Assembly (NCBI RefSeq): GCF_015670405.1 | Contig: NZ_JADPBQ010000002.1 | Location: 169,890 to 233,889, forward strand | Direction of reading: 5' to 3' | DNA length: 64,000 nucleotides | From: Clostridium sp. 1001271B_151109_B4 | GTDB taxonomy: Bacteria > Bacillota > Clostridia > Clostridiales > Clostridiaceae | Shown here: in pieces, positions 18,323-28,265 of the stretch | Layout of the letters: every line of letters starts with the position of its first letter | Position numbering within the stretch: the first letter of the stretch is position 1 | Program-made: the position numbers and the translations under genes | The notes under the pieces: generated by a model | What the model saw: only the letters and a program-made list of their open reading frames with translations | What the model was told of the DNA's origin: nothing | Database searches by the model: none

Positions 18323-20971
18323 CTATTTTACTAAATTTTCTACAGTTTGGAATGCTGCTTCTATAGCTTGAGGTATATTCTCTGGTTTTTTACCACCGGC
18401 TTGAGCCATGTCTGGTCTTCCACCACCGCCTCCTCCAACAACAGTTGCAACTTCCTTAATTATCTTTCCACAATGTATTCCTTTATCTAATACATCTTTA
18501 GTTGCCATAGTAATTAAATTAACTTTATCACCTAAGTTACTTACTAAAACAACAACTCCTGAACCCATCTTACTTCTTATCTTGTCAGCTAAGTCTCTTA
18601 ATGCATTACCATCAACACCTTCAAGTCCATAAGCTATAGTCTTAACACCATTTATATCTTTTGCACTATTTAAGATATCATCTAAAGCTCCACTTGTAAG
18701 CTTTGATTTAAGCTCTGCAATTTCCTTATCTTTTTCTTTAATTTCTGCACCTTGAGTAGATATTTTCTTTAAAACATCTTTTTCAGTACATTTAAGTGCT
18801 GCACAAGCTTCTTTTAATAATCTTTGCTTTTCTTCCATGTATTTTATAGCAGCTCTACCAGTTAAAGCTTCTATTCTTCTTATACCAGCAGCTACACCAG
18901 TTTCAGAAACTATTTTAAATAATCCAATTTCTCCAACATTAGATACATGAGTACCACCACAAAGTTCTTTAGAGAACTCTCCGGCTGCAACTACTCTTAC
19001 CTTATCTCCATATTTCTCATCGAAAAGTGCAGTTGCTCCTGATTCTTTAGCTTCTTCAATTGTCATAAGCTTAGTTTCTACAGTATCAACTTCCATTATT
19101 TTATCATTTACTAAATCTTCAACCTTTTGAATTTCTTCAGCTGTCATAGCTTGGAAATGAGTAAAGTCAAATCTTAATCTTTCATTATCAACAAAAGATC
19201 CAGCTTGGTGAACGTGAGCACCAACAACTTCTTTTAATGCTGCTTGTAGCATATGAGTTGCTGTATGATTCTTACAAACGTTAGCTCTTCTCACTTTATC
19301 AACAGTTAAAGTAACTTCTTCATTAATTTTAATGCTTCCATTTTTAACTTCAACATAGTGAACTGTCTTACCACCAACATTTTTCTTAGTATTATAAACA
19401 TATGCAGAACCATTAGCTCCAGTTATCATACCTGTATCACCAATTTGACCACCCATCTCTGCATAGAATGTAGTCTTATCAGTTAAGATATAACCTTTAG
19501 TTCCTTCATTTAATTCTTCTACAAAAGCTTCATCAGTTGCAAGAACCATAACTTTTCCAGTTCCTTCTGTAGTTGTATATCCAACAAATTCAGTTTCAAC
19601 GTCAGCTTTAACTTTGTTAATTGGATTTTCATCAGCTCCCATGTAAGAAGTTTCTCCTCTTGCACTTCTAGCTCTTTCTCTTTGAGCTTCCATTTCCTTC
19701 TTAAATTCTTCGTGATCAACAGTCATATTCTTTTCTTCAAGAATTTCTTCTGTTAATTCTAACGGGAATCCATAAGTATCATATAATTTAAATGCTTTTT
19801 CTCCAGAAAGTACTGTAGATTTAGCTTCTTCTAATTCTTTAATATATCCATTTAAGATGTTCATTCCACTATCTATAGTTTCATTAAATCTTTCTTCTTC
19901 TAAAGTAATTATCTTTGTTATATAATCTTTATTTTCAACTAATACTGAATAATTTCCACCATAGTTTTCAACAACAGCTTCTACAACATCCTTTAAGAAT
20001 AATCCCTTAATTCCAAGTAATCTACCATGTCTTGCAGCTCTTCTTAAAAGTCTTCTTAAAACATATCCTCTTCCTTCATTACTTGGTTGAACTCCATCAG
20101 ATATAAGCATAGTTACAGCTTTAACATGGTCTGTTACTATTCTTAATGAAGTGTCTGAATTTGCATCTTTTCCATATTCTACACCTGATAAAGAAGATAC
20201 CTTATTTAAGATATTCTTAACTGTATCAATTTCAAATATGTTATCAACACCTTGCATTATAGTTGCAATTCTTTCAAGTCCCATACCTGTATCAATGTTT
20301 TTATTCTTTAATGGAGCATAGCTACCATCTTCTTGTTTATCAAATTGAATAAATACTAAGTTCCAGAATTCAACTATTCTATCTGCATCAGATGCAGCAA
20401 CAAAATCATCTACATTTGTTACAGGCGCTACATCTACACCTCTATCAAAGTGAATTTCTGTACAAGGACCACATGGACCAACTGTTCCAACTTCCCAGAA
20501 GTTATCATCTTTACCTAATCTAAATATTCTATTTGGATCTATATCTGTTTTTGTAGTCCAAATTTCATATGCTTCATCATCTTCTAAATAAATTGTTACA
20601 TATAATTTATCTTTAGGTAATTTTAAAACTTGTGTTACATATTCCCATGACCATGGAATAATTTCATTTTTAAAGTAATCTCCAAATGAGAAGTTTCCTA
20701 ACATTTCAAAGAAAGTACCATGTCTTGAAGTCTTTCCTACGTTTTCTATATCACCAGTTCTAATACACTTTTGACAAGTTGTAACTCTAGTTTTTGGTGG
20801 TTTTTGTATACCTGTGAAATATGGCTTAAGTGGTGCCATACCTGCATTTATTAATAATAAACTATTATCATTTTTAGGTACTAATGGAAAACTCTCCATT
20901 CTTAAATGTTCTTTAGATTCAAAAAAGCTAATAAAGCTTTCTCTTAATTCATTTGCTCCTATAAATTGCAT
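18323..20971 (-). CDS. alaS: Alanyl-tRNA synthetase
   Basis: AlaRS charges tRNA-Ala. The class II catalytic domain starts with [16 protein letters not shown]. The editing domain has the zinc motif [11 protein letters not shown] with the later C-x3-H of [15 protein letters not shown]. The C-Ala/DHHA1 domain ends with the glycine-rich [16 protein letters not shown] longer frame runs to a TTG at 20989, but the GGAGG would then be coding. The ATG at 20971, about 10 nt after GGAGGT, gives the usual start and 882 residues. Regulation is by the T-box leader upstream. Confidence 0.97.
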   Translation of the reverse strand: MQFIGANELRESFISFFESKEHLRMESFPLVPKNDNSLLLINAGMAPLKPYFTGIQKPPKTRVTTCQKCIRTGDIENVGKTSRHGTFFEMLGNFSFGDYFKNEIIPWSWEYVTQVLKLPKDKLYVTIYLEDDEAYEIWTTKTDIDPNRIFRLGKDDNFWEVGTVGPCGPCTEIHFDRGVDVAPVTNVDDFVAASDADRIVEFWNLVFIQFDKQEDGSYAPLKNKNIDTGMGLERIATIMQGVDNIFEIDTVKNILNKVSSLSGVEYGKDANSDTSLRIVTDHVKAVTMLISDGVQPSNEGRGYVLRRLLRRAARHGRLLGIKGLFLKDVVEAVVENYGGNYSVLVENKDYITKIITLEEERFNETIDSGMNILNGYIKELEEAKSTVLSGEKAFKLYDTYGFPLELTEEILEEKNMTVDHEEFKKEMEAQRERARSARGETSYMGADENPINKVKADVETEFVGYTTTEGTGKVMVLATDEAFVEELNEGTKGYILTDKTTFYAEMGGQIGDTGMITGANGSAYVYNTKKNVGGKTVHYVEVKNGSIKINEEVTLTVDKVRRANVCKNHTATHMLQAALKEVVGAHVHQAGSFVDNERLRFDFTHFQAMTAEEIQKVEDLVNDKIMEVDTVETKLMTIEEAKESGATALFDEKYGDKVRVVAAGEFSKELCGGTHVSNVGEIGLFKIVSETGVAAGIRRIEALTGRAAIKYMEEKQRLLKEACAALKCTEKDVLKKISTQGAEIKEKDKEIAELKSKLTSGALDDILNSAKDINGVKTIAYGLEGVDGNALRDLADKIRSKMGSGVVVLVSNLGDKVNLITMATKDVLDKGIHCGKIIKEVATVVGGGGGGRPDMAQAGGKKPENIPQAIEAAFQTVENLVK

Positions 20972-21051
20972 GATTCTTTCTACCTCCAATTTTTTCTATT
21001 AGTAATTTAATTAATAACTTAAATCAAATTTTTGTTTCTTAGGAATCCAAC

Positions 21052-21280
21052 TAATAAAAAAAGTCTCCATCCCTAAAAACAAAGGGACGAAAACTTATAA
21101 TTTCCGCGGTACCACCCTAATTATGTATAAAATAATACATCACTTAAAGTAAAATAAGCTCCAAGATAGCTTCAATATGCTAAATAAGAAGTTTTCACCA
21201 TCCACTTCCTCTCTTAATATTTACATCATATTTACTCATTCTCTTCATCGCTATATGCTATTGATTTATGACAAAATTAT
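21052..21280 (-). promoter_or_regulatory. T-box leader (tRNA-Ala sensing) of alaS
   Basis: The minus strand carries the T-box core AGGGTGGTACCGCGG at 21104-21118, followed by a terminator hairpin (arms 21061-21074 and 21083-21096) with a seven-T tail. The upstream Stem I region (about 21130-21270) contains GCT triplets compatible with an alanine specifier near 21160-21175. Uncharged tRNA-Ala would stabilise the antiterminator and raise alaS transcription. The T-box core and terminator are seen directly; the exact specifier codon is inferred. Confidence 0.95.
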
Positions 21281-21319
21281 ATTTCATTTATTCATTTATG
21301 TCAATAAACAGTATCACAC

Positions 21320-22348
21320 TTAAAACAAGTAATAATCTATATCATCATAAATAACCTTTATTATTACTGCAATTGGAACTATTAATACCATTCCAATTAC
21401 ACCTCCAAGTTTATCACCTAAAACCAATAAAATAATTATTATAATTGGATGCATATTAGTGCTATCACCAGTAATCTTAGGTGCCAAAAAATTACCTTCA
21501 ACTTGTTGTATTAAAATAACACCAATAGCTGCAATTATTCCTTTAGTAACTGAACCTGTTAGAGCTATAAATATAATAGGCACTCCCCCTATTATAGGAC
21601 CAAAATAAGGAATAATATTTGCAACTGCATTTATAATGGATAAAACTAAAGGGAACTTAACCCTAAGTATTAACAATAAAGCAAAAGATAAAACTCCTAT
21701 TATCAAAGATAACAATAATTGACTCAATATGTATCTACTTAATATTTTATCAATATTTTTATTTATATTTTTTACTATAACTCTTTTGTCAGTTGGAAGA
21801 ATCAACAATAACTTATTATAAATAAGCTTTGAGTCTGCTAAAAAATAATACGTTGTAATAGGTACTATAGCAAGACTAACTAAGTTTTCTCCCATATCTA
21901 TTAAATTATCTACTAAATGAGTAGATGCATTACTAAGTATCATATTAATTTTTTCACCAATTTGTATATAAATTGTTTCAAATATCGGTAGTCTATCTAA
22001 CTTAAATTTTGCTGCTAAACTTAAAATATATTCTTCAATACTATCAAGCATAACACCAAAATTTCCACTTTCCTTTAACATTGTTGGAACTATACAATAT
22101 ATCAATCCTACAAATGATAATAAAAGTAATAATATAATTAAAAGCGAACTCTTTTTATTAGAAAGATGGAGTTTTTCACAGAAATAATTTCTTAAAGGCT
22201 TTAGTGTATAAGCAATTACTATTGAAATTATTAGTAAATTAGTAACTGCCCTTATTGGTTCAACAAAAGCATATATCATTACTATACTAATAGCAATAAT
22301 TATAGATATTATTAACTTTATAATTAACCCTTTATACTTTTTGCGCAT
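21320..22348 (-). CDS. AI-2E family transporter (YdiK/TqsA-like permease)
   Basis: This 342-residue polytopic protein has seven to eight hydrophobic segments. It has the AI-2E signature in the C-terminal half: NIIPYFGPIIGGVP near residue 243, IQQVEGNFLAPKITGDSTNMHP, and the final GGVIGMVLIVPIAVIIK. The substrate cannot be told from sequence; family members range from AI-2 exporters to sodium antiporters. It overlaps the upstream PRC-barrel gene by 17 nt, which suggests translational coupling. Confidence 0.88.
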   Translation of the reverse strand: MRKKYKGLIIKLIISIIIAISIVMIYAFVEPIRAVTNLLIISIVIAYTLKPLRNYFCEKLHLSNKKSSLLIILLLLLSFVGLIYCIVPTMLKESGNFGVMLDSIEEYILSLAAKFKLDRLPIFETIYIQIGEKINMILSNASTHLVDNLIDMGENLVSLAIVPITTYYFLADSKLIYNKLLLILPTDKRVIVKNINKNIDKILSRYILSQLLLSLIIGVLSFALLLILRVKFPLVLSIINAVANIIPYFGPIIGGVPIIFIALTGSVTKGIIAAIGVILIQQVEGNFLAPKITGDSTNMHPIIIIILLVLGDKLGGVIGMVLIVPIAVIIKVIYDDIDYYLF

Positions 22349-22832
22349 CCTTACTTCCTCCTAAATTATGAGGTAAAGTTTTTAACTTAACAGTTGAATT
22401 ACCATTATATAAAATATACTCATCACAAAGAGAACAATGTTTTAAAGTTATAACTTCTTTTCCCTTGAACATTTTATCAAATATTCCTGAACTTATAATA
22501 ACACCTTTTATTTCAAAAGTTTTTTCATCTATAATTAAATCTTCAAGAACGCCAAGAAGCTTCTTTTCTTTATTTATTATATCCATATATTTTATTTCCT
22601 TAAACTTTAATCCTTCAAATCTACTTGTATTTTTAATTTTCATAATCTCATCAACTGAAATAATTGAATCCACAGAAACATATGTATGTTTTTTAAATAT
22701 AGATGCTGGTGAAATTGTAAATCCCTTTACAACTCCATTATAAAAATCTATAGAAATATCATCTACAACTCCTATATATTTATTTTTAGAATCATAAATC
22801 TTCATTAAATAAAAGTTTCTCCATTTAACCAT
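22332..22832 (-). CDS. PRC-barrel domain protein
   Basis: This 166-residue soluble protein contains two PRC-barrel-like repeats. The first is KIYDSKNKYIGVVDDISIDF with GVVKGFTI; the second is IINKEKKLLGVLEDLIIDEKT with EIKGVIISSG. A CSLC motif near residue 134 might bind metal. PRC barrels are adaptor modules for RNA or protein contacts. The 17-nt overlap with the AI-2E permease suggests they work together. The start ATG has a GAGGTG site; a second ATG ten codons later is less well placed. Confidence 0.75.
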   Translation of the reverse strand: MVKWRNFYLMKIYDSKNKYIGVVDDISIDFYNGVVKGFTISPASIFKKHTYVSVDSIISVDEIMKIKNTSRFEGLKFKEIKYMDIINKEKKLLGVLEDLIIDEKTFEIKGVIISSGIFDKMFKGKEVITLKHCSLCDEYILYNGNSTVKLKTLPHNLGGSKDAQKV

Positions 22833-22943
22833 AATTTCACCTCTATAAAGATAATAAATTTAGTATTTACAAAATCCATGGTTATTATTAGTAATTTTTT
22901 TATATTTATCATTTATATATTTATTGGATATTTATTTCAAAAT

Positions 22944-22985
22944 AAAAAGCAACTATAGTAATAGTTTTACCATAATTGCTTTTTC
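22944..22985 (-). terminator. Intrinsic terminator of the AraC-type regulator gene
   Basis: AAAAAGCAATTATGGTAA pairs with TTACTATAGTTGCTTTTT (minus strand, minor mismatches), with terminal T residues, about 50 nt past the regulator's stop. Confidence 0.75.
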
Positions 22986-23035
22986 CATTATCCATTATAA
23001 ATTTTTATTTTCCATTATTTATTATTTAAATTATA

Positions 23036-23878
23036 TTATAATCTATTTTCTTTACTTATACCTAATCTATATTCTTGAGGTGAAATACCAACATGTCTCC
23101 TAAAAACATTGTTGAAATAATGTTGTGTGTTATAGCCAACTAATTCAGCAATTTTACTTAAAGTTAATGTTGGATCCCTCATTAAAATTATAGCATTTTT
23201 TATTCTTACATTTGTTAAATATTCAACAAATGTCATTTTCAAATTTCTCTTAAAGAGCCTTATTAAATAAGTCTGACTTACTTCCATCTTATTTGCTATT
23301 TCAGCTATAGACAAATCTTCTTTAAAATAATGTCTATTAATATATTTTTGTACCTCTATTAGCGTATCTGGTCTCTTACTCTTGTCCATTAATCTATTAC
23401 ATAAAGATTTATATACTATATTTACTTGAACAGGATCTTCTCTTAAAAATGATGCACAAATAACTACATTAATATTTAATTTAGCATTAATTGCATTTTC
23501 AATATTATTTACAACTGAATGCCATTCTTTAATAGGATTTACATCACATAAAATAACTACTTGATCTTTAGAATCAACAAATATATTTAATCCCTTAAAT
23601 TTACTCATTATTTCTTTAACAATACTACTAATTGCAAAGCTCAATCTTTCATCTTGAATATCTATCTTATCAGATAATTCTTTGCTTATTAAAGGCTTAA
23701 TAACAATTAAAGCCATAGATTTGGTATATATTATACCAAACTTATCAATTTCTCTTTGCAAATCACAACTTTTTACTTTCCCTAGCATCCAATCTTCTAA
23801 AAAAATGTCTTTTTCAACACTATATTGAAACTTCCTACCATATTTAACTTCATCATCAGCAACTAAAATTTTTACCAA
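23036..23878 (-). CDS. AraC-family regulator with vestigial receiver domain
   Basis: The C-terminal 100 residues are an AraC DNA-binding domain (LSIAEIANKMEVSQTYLIRLFKR and LTLSKIAELVGYNTQHYFNNVFRR, ending GISPQEYR). The N-terminus reads MVKILVADDE, exactly the first beta strand and acidic pair of a YesN-type receiver. At residue 11 it then jumps to what looks like the linker helix after a receiver (YGRKFQYSVEKDIFLEDWMLGKV). About 100 residues, including the phospho-acceptor Asp, are absent. The start is TTG at 23878 behind GGGGGAG. It probably regulates without phosphorylation; targets are unknown. Confidence 0.82.
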   Translation of the reverse strand: MVKILVADDEVKYGRKFQYSVEKDIFLEDWMLGKVKSCDLQREIDKFGIIYTKSMALIVIKPLISKELSDKIDIQDERLSFAISSIVKEIMSKFKGLNIFVDSKDQVVILCDVNPIKEWHSVVNNIENAINAKLNINVVICASFLREDPVQVNIVYKSLCNRLMDKSKRPDTLIEVQKYINRHYFKEDLSIAEIANKMEVSQTYLIRLFKRNLKMTFVEYLTNVRIKNAIILMRDPTLTLSKIAELVGYNTQHYFNNVFRRHVGISPQEYRLGISKENRL

Positions 23879-24061
23879 AGCAACTCCCCCCTGTATTCCT
23901 TTCTTAACGTTTTTATTTTGATTTATAGCATAGCCATATTTTCCAAAAATTTTTCCGTTTTAGATTATTGCTTTTTTATAATTAATTACTACAGTTAAAT
24001 TTCAAATACTACAATAAACCTTCAGCACTACTTCATCTATACATTACTATATAGTAATACG

Positions 24062-24135
24062 GAAATTCGACTGCTTTCAGTCGCTGAGTACACTAAAGTG
24101 TACCTTCAACTTACCAAATTGAAATTTGGAATTTC
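24062..24135. repeat. Cluster of short perfect palindromes (candidate structured element)
   Basis: Three perfect hairpins lie within 62 bp: CGACTG/CAGTCG (24068-24083), GTACAC/GTGTAC (24088-24103) and CCAAATT/AATTTGG (24114-24129). Outer arms GAAATTC (24062-24068) and GAATTTC (24129-24135) can enclose them. It lies in a 500-bp spacer without genes. It could be a dispersed palindromic repeat or a small structured RNA; no second copy is in this window. Confidence 0.5.
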
Positions 24136-24380
24136 AGGCAAGTTCAATTAACAAAATATATTTTTTTGAATTTCACTTACTGAATAAATAATATACTATA
24201 TAAGTATCTTTAAATATTAATTTAATTAAAACTCTTTCTTTTATAAGTCAATTTAGCACATCATGTACAACTTATACTAATTAAATCTATAATTTAGAAT
24301 ATCAATTCAGTTAAATTACTTAATCTTACTACCTATTATTTTTTTAGAAGAGTTGTTTCATAATAGAACACCATAATTTA

Positions 24381-25508
24381 TTATTGTTCTTCATTTTTAA
24401 TTTTATCTTTACAATCAGTAAAATCTCCCTCAAAATTTGCATACTTCTTATAAAAGTTAAACCCAATGAATAATGCTATTAAATATATCATTCCTTTGAA
24501 TCCGCCAGCATTTAAACCAACAAATATGGCAATTAATACACTTAATTGTGATAATTCTAACGATGCTGATAATAATTTAGGCTCTAATATATTTCTAGTT
24601 ATCATTATTACTGAAAATAAAATAATTAAGAAGATAACAGTTATATATTTACCACTAAAAAAGTAAATAACCATAAGCGGTAAAAATAGTAATATCATAC
24701 CTACTATAGGTAACAAATCTAAAAGCATACACATAAAACTAAGTAGTAAAGTATATGGAATTTTTAAAATACTAAAACCTATAAAAGTAATAATAAATGT
24801 ACAAAAAACTAAAATTGAATATGTTCCAATATATTTAAATACAACATCCTTAATTTCAAGAATTATTTTAATATATTTATCGTATTCACCTTCCGCCTTA
24901 AGCTTTACTTCTTTATTTTGTGAATAATGTTTTCCTATAAACTTCTTTAAAAACACAAAACTTGATAATATAGCAAATATTATTACTGATACAATATAAG
25001 GTAATGCGGATATTATGTTAATTATATAATTAACTATACTTCCGCTAAATTCCAAAATGTAATTTGATGCATCTGAAATTAATTTATTAATATTACTTTT
25101 TAAGGTGTCTAAAACTGATTCATCAATATTTTCAAATGTTGACAATGAATTTTGAACTAAATTTCCTATTTTAGAACCATTATCATAAATATATTCATAC
25201 CCATCTGTAGCTAAATCCTTAATTTCAGAGCTAAAATAAATAATTCCTACCACCAATAATGTAACTGTAATTGCATAAAAAACTAATGTGGAAATAATTG
25301 CTGCTATTTCACCTCGCATATTAAACTTCTTAATAAGAACTTCCGTTGGCTTTTCTAAAATCGATGCTGCAATTAGTCCAACAATAAACGGCAAAGTATA
25401 TTTTATAGTTCCTGATACAAGCATAAACACAACTGTAAATACACCAAAGAAAATTAAAATGCTTACAAAAGGTCTTATTTTCTTAATTATCGCGGTAATG
25501 TATTCCAT
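24381..25508 (-). CDS. ytvI: YtvI-type sporulation permease (AI-2E family)
   Basis: This 375-residue membrane protein of the AI-2E superfamily most resembles the YtvI sporulation branch. It has paired N-terminal helices, a long soluble loop (about residues 90-150), then IPYTLLLSFMCMLLDLLPIVGMILLFLP, which replaces the PYFGP-type motif. ITRNILEPKLLSASLELSQLSVL corresponds to the EGNFLAPKI block. The frame extends to a GTG at 25523, but AAAGGTGG is the likely Shine-Dalgarno, so I chose the ATG at 25508. Substrate and role are unproven. Confidence 0.8.
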   Translation of the reverse strand: MEYITAIIKKIRPFVSILIFFGVFTVVFMLVSGTIKYTLPFIVGLIAASILEKPTEVLIKKFNMRGEIAAIISTLVFYAITVTLLVVGIIYFSSEIKDLATDGYEYIYDNGSKIGNLVQNSLSTFENIDESVLDTLKSNINKLISDASNYILEFSGSIVNYIINIISALPYIVSVIIFAILSSFVFLKKFIGKHYSQNKEVKLKAEGEYDKYIKIILEIKDVVFKYIGTYSILVFCTFIITFIGFSILKIPYTLLLSFMCMLLDLLPIVGMILLFLPLMVIYFFSGKYITVIFLIILFSVIMITRNILEPKLLSASLELSQLSVLIAIFVGLNAGGFKGMIYLIALFIGFNFYKKYANFEGDFTDCKDKIKNEEQ

Positions 25509-25542
25509 TATTATTCTTTCCACCTTTTTTAATTAAAAATAA

Positions 25543-25568
25543 AAGGAGCTATTTAAAAGTAGCTCCTT
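25543..25568 (-). terminator. Intrinsic terminator upstream of ytvI
   Basis: A 9-bp perfect stem (AAGGAGCTA/TAGCTCCTT) is followed on the minus strand by TTTATTTTTAA. It would end a transcript coming from the small broken ORF at 25651-25792. Confidence 0.75.
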
Positions 25569-25650
25569 AGTATATACATTATTTAATTATTTATTAAAAT
25601 TGAAATCTACTTTATGATTATAAAAAAGTCTATCCTCCTTTCTAAGTATA

Positions 25651-25792
25651 TTAGATAAATCGGATCATCTCCTTTTTCCACCCTTTATAAGGCTTGATTT
25701 TATTACTATTTAAAAGCCTGTTTTTAATTTTTTTGTAAGCCCCCTCTCTATCATATTTGTTCATGAACTGAACATCTTCTAATAACGACATT
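25651..25792 (-). pseudogene. Small basic-protein ORF interrupted at a G6 tract
   Basis: From the ATG at 25792, behind AGGGGTGA, the frame reads 22 codons (MSLLEDVQFMNKYDREGG and four more) and stops at 25724-25726. The overlapping frame (25651-25755) continues with AYKKIKNRLLNSNKIKPYKG and ends WKKEMIRFI. Removing one base from the G6 run at about 25740-25745 joins them into a coherent, strongly basic 46-residue protein. The ORF has a Shine-Dalgarno before it and a terminator after it. It is either a frameshifted gene or a sequencing error. I do not recognise the protein. Confidence 0.45.
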
Positions 25793-26222
25793 GAGAAGCA
25801 TCACCCCTTTAGCTTTATACATTATAAAATCTATCAATTTAGTAGTTAAAATTTATAATAAAGAATTACTTAAAAGTAAGAACTACTATGAATTTAGTAT
25901 ACTATTCTTATTATTATTTGTAAATAATTTCCATGCACTTTTTTTTTATATTTTCTACTTCTATACTACATTCTGTCTTTTTATTTTCATATTAGGTTTA
26001 TTAATTTTTCATTTTTATATATTTTTCAATCTTTAAGTATCTTTTTATTATAATTATTTTTTATCTATATTTTAAATTTATATTTCAAACTAACTCTCCT
26101 TCTTCTTTTATAAAACATTCATAAATTTATAACATATAATAATATTGATTATGTAAATTTATTAGTTTAAAATGTTATTTATATATTTTTTATAATAATT
26201 TAATATTTTAGGGGGACTATCC
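25793..26222. other. AT-rich spacer
   Basis: About 430 bp without a convincing gene. It holds the upstream regions of the small minus-strand ORF and the plus-strand membrane protein. The latter starts 3 nt after a GGGGGACTATCC ribosome-binding region. Confidence 0.5.
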
Positions 26223-26756
26223 ATGAGTAATATTTGGGTCACAATATTTTTAATAATCTTTGCAATAGTACCTGTATACTATTTAACAGTTGTTTATTCC
26301 ATTTACTATAAAAAGATATTTAAAAATAAAAATAATTTAAAATTTAGTTTTAAAACAACATCAATTACAACTTACTTACCTTCAATTATTTTTGCTATTA
26401 TTAGCATTATTTTTGCTATATACTCTATAGCAAATAACATTTCACCTTACTATTTAATAGCTTTAGTTGCAGTTAATATAGTTGTATTTACATGTATTCA
26501 TCTTTCTTGCACAACTTTTGGTATTTATAATGATTGTGTTGTAGTAAAAAATAACTATGCCGAATTAAATGAAATACAAAGTGTTGTTTTAGAAAAATCA
26601 AAAAAAGATAAAGAAAATCTTTATGAATTAAAGATAACAACTAAATTTGACTTATTAATTTGTACTGTAGTAAGCACTGATTCAAAAAGTTTATTAAAAC
26701 AAATTAAATCTAATTTACCAAAAAACATAAAAATAAAAGAATCATCAGCTAAATAA
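26223..26756 (+). CDS. Hypothetical membrane protein
   Basis: This 177-residue protein has three predicted membrane helices: about residues 5-25, 50-70 (SIIFAIISIIFAIYSIANN) and 76-98. A cytosolic C-terminal domain of mixed beta/alpha character follows (residues 105-177). I do not recognise the family. The ATG follows AGGGGGAC. It is one of few plus-strand genes in this part and has its own terminator directly downstream, so it is probably monocistronic. Confidence 0.75.
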   Translation: MSNIWVTIFLIIFAIVPVYYLTVVYSIYYKKIFKNKNNLKFSFKTTSITTYLPSIIFAIISIIFAIYSIANNISPYYLIALVAVNIVVFTCIHLSCTTFGIYNDCVVVKNNYAELNEIQSVVLEKSKKDKENLYELKITTKFDLLICTVVSTDSKSLLKQIKSNLPKNIKIKESSAK

Positions 26757-26773
26757 GCTGTTGATTCTTTTTT
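26738..26773 (+). terminator. Intrinsic terminator of the membrane protein gene
   Basis: AGAATCATCAGC/GCTGTTGATTCT (one mismatch) overlaps the stop codon and is followed by TTTTTT. Confidence 0.85.
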
Positions 26774-26849
26774 ATAAGGTGCTTATTATAAATTAAATCT
26801 TCTTCTAAAGTCAAAATAATGCCTTGCTACAATTTTAATCTATAAATAT

Positions 26850-28250
26850 TTATTGACAAACCTTACCTGGATTCAAAATATTCTTTGGATCAAAAGCTAA
26901 CTTAATCCCTTTCATAATATCAATAGATTCCTCTGGCAAAGATTGATTTAAATATGATTTCTTAGCAAATCCTATACCATGTTCACCTGATACTTGCCCA
27001 TTTAACTCTCTTGATTTCTTGTATAATATTTCCATGACACTATTTAGCTTATCATTCCACTCACTAGCATTTAAATCATCTCTTAATATATAAATATGAA
27101 GATTTCCATCTCCAGCATGACCAAAGCTCTTTATTCTTATATCTTGCAACTCTTCTACCTCATAAGTAAACTTAACAAACTCAGCAACCTTATTTCTTGG
27201 AACAACTACGTCAACTTCATCCATTTCAGTTGTTAATGCTTTTATTGCTTCTAAAAATGCACCCCTAGCACTCCAAATTGCTTCTTGTCTTTCTTCTGTA
27301 TCTGATATAAATACATCTAATGCCCCTGACTCAAGACAAATATTAGCTACACCTTCGTATGCTTTTTCTATTTCTTCTTTAGAATTACCATCAAATGTTA
27401 ATAACAAATATGCATCTGAAGAATTATCTGGAAATGGCTTCTTTAAAAATTCCTCTGCTGCAACAATTGCCGCCCTTTGCATGAATTCAATTGCTGTTGG
27501 TATACATTTAGATTTTATAATTTTAGGCACAGTTTCTATTGCATTATCTAAGGTATCAAATGGAATTAAAAGACTTATTGTCTTTTTAGGCAATGGTAAC
27601 AATCTTAAAATTGCTTTAGTAACAATACCCAATGTTCCTTCTGATCCTACTATTAAATCTTTCAAAGCATATCCAGAACTATTTTTAACTACCTTTCCTC
27701 CAACATTAACAACTTTTCCATTAGGTAATACAACTTCTAGTCCTCTAACATAATCTCTAGTTACCCCATATTTAACTGCCCTCATTCCACCAGCATTAGT
27801 ACTAATATTACCACCTATAGTAGCAGTTTTTTCACCTGGATCTGGTGGATAAAACAAGTCAAATTCTTCTACATATTTACTTATTTCCATAAGTAATACA
27901 CCAGGTTCAACAGTTAATGTAAGATTTTCTTCATCTAATTCTAAAATCTTGTTCATTTTACTTAAATCAATGACTATACCTTCTTTAATTGGTACTGCTG
28001 CTCCTACAAGACCTGTTCCTGATCCCCTTGGAGTTACTGGAATATTATTATCGTAAGCATATTTCATAACCATAGAAACCTCTTCTGTGCTTAATGCTTG
28101 TACTACCACATTAGGCATAACTCTTACAGAACCAAGTTCGTCACGACTATAATCCTCATTTATATTTTCTCCATATAATACCCTATCATTATCACCAATT
28201 AAATTTAAAATATTTTTATAATCACTTTCTTCAAATACTTTATAATTCAT
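26850..28250 (-). CDS. FAD-linked lactate dehydrogenase (GlcD/LctD type)
   Basis: This 466-residue flavoprotein oxidises a 2-hydroxy acid, most likely lactate. The FAD_binding_4 domain has [32 protein letters not shown] and [20 protein letters not shown]. The FAD-oxidase C-terminal domain has [15 protein letters not shown] and [11 protein letters not shown]. It is the last gene of the lrgA-lrgB-etfB-etfA operon. In Acetobacterium woodii the homologous LctD works with EtfAB to drive lactate oxidation with NAD+ by electron confurcation. Glycolate or another hydroxy acid as substrate cannot be excluded. Confidence 0.88.
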   Translation of the reverse strand: MNYKVFEESDYKNILNLIGDNDRVLYGENINEDYSRDELGSVRVMPNVVVQALSTEEVSMVMKYAYDNNIPVTPRGSGTGLVGAAVPIKEGIVIDLSKMNKILELDEENLTLTVEPGVLLMEISKYVEEFDLFYPPDPGEKTATIGGNISTNAGGMRAVKYGVTRDYVRGLEVVLPNGKVVNVGGKVVKNSSGYALKDLIVGSEGTLGIVTKAILRLLPLPKKTISLLIPFDTLDNAIETVPKIIKSKCIPTAIEFMQRAAIVAAEEFLKKPFPDNSSDAYLLLTFDGNSKEEIEKAYEGVANICLESGALDVFISDTEERQEAIWSARGAFLEAIKALTTEMDEVDVVVPRNKVAEFVKFTYEVEELQDIRIKSFGHAGDGNLHIYILRDDLNASEWNDKLNSVMEILYKKSRELNGQVSGEHGIGFAKKSYLNQSLPEESIDIMKGIKLAFDPKNILNPGKVCQ

Positions 28251-28265
28251 ACTTTATTCCTCCCA

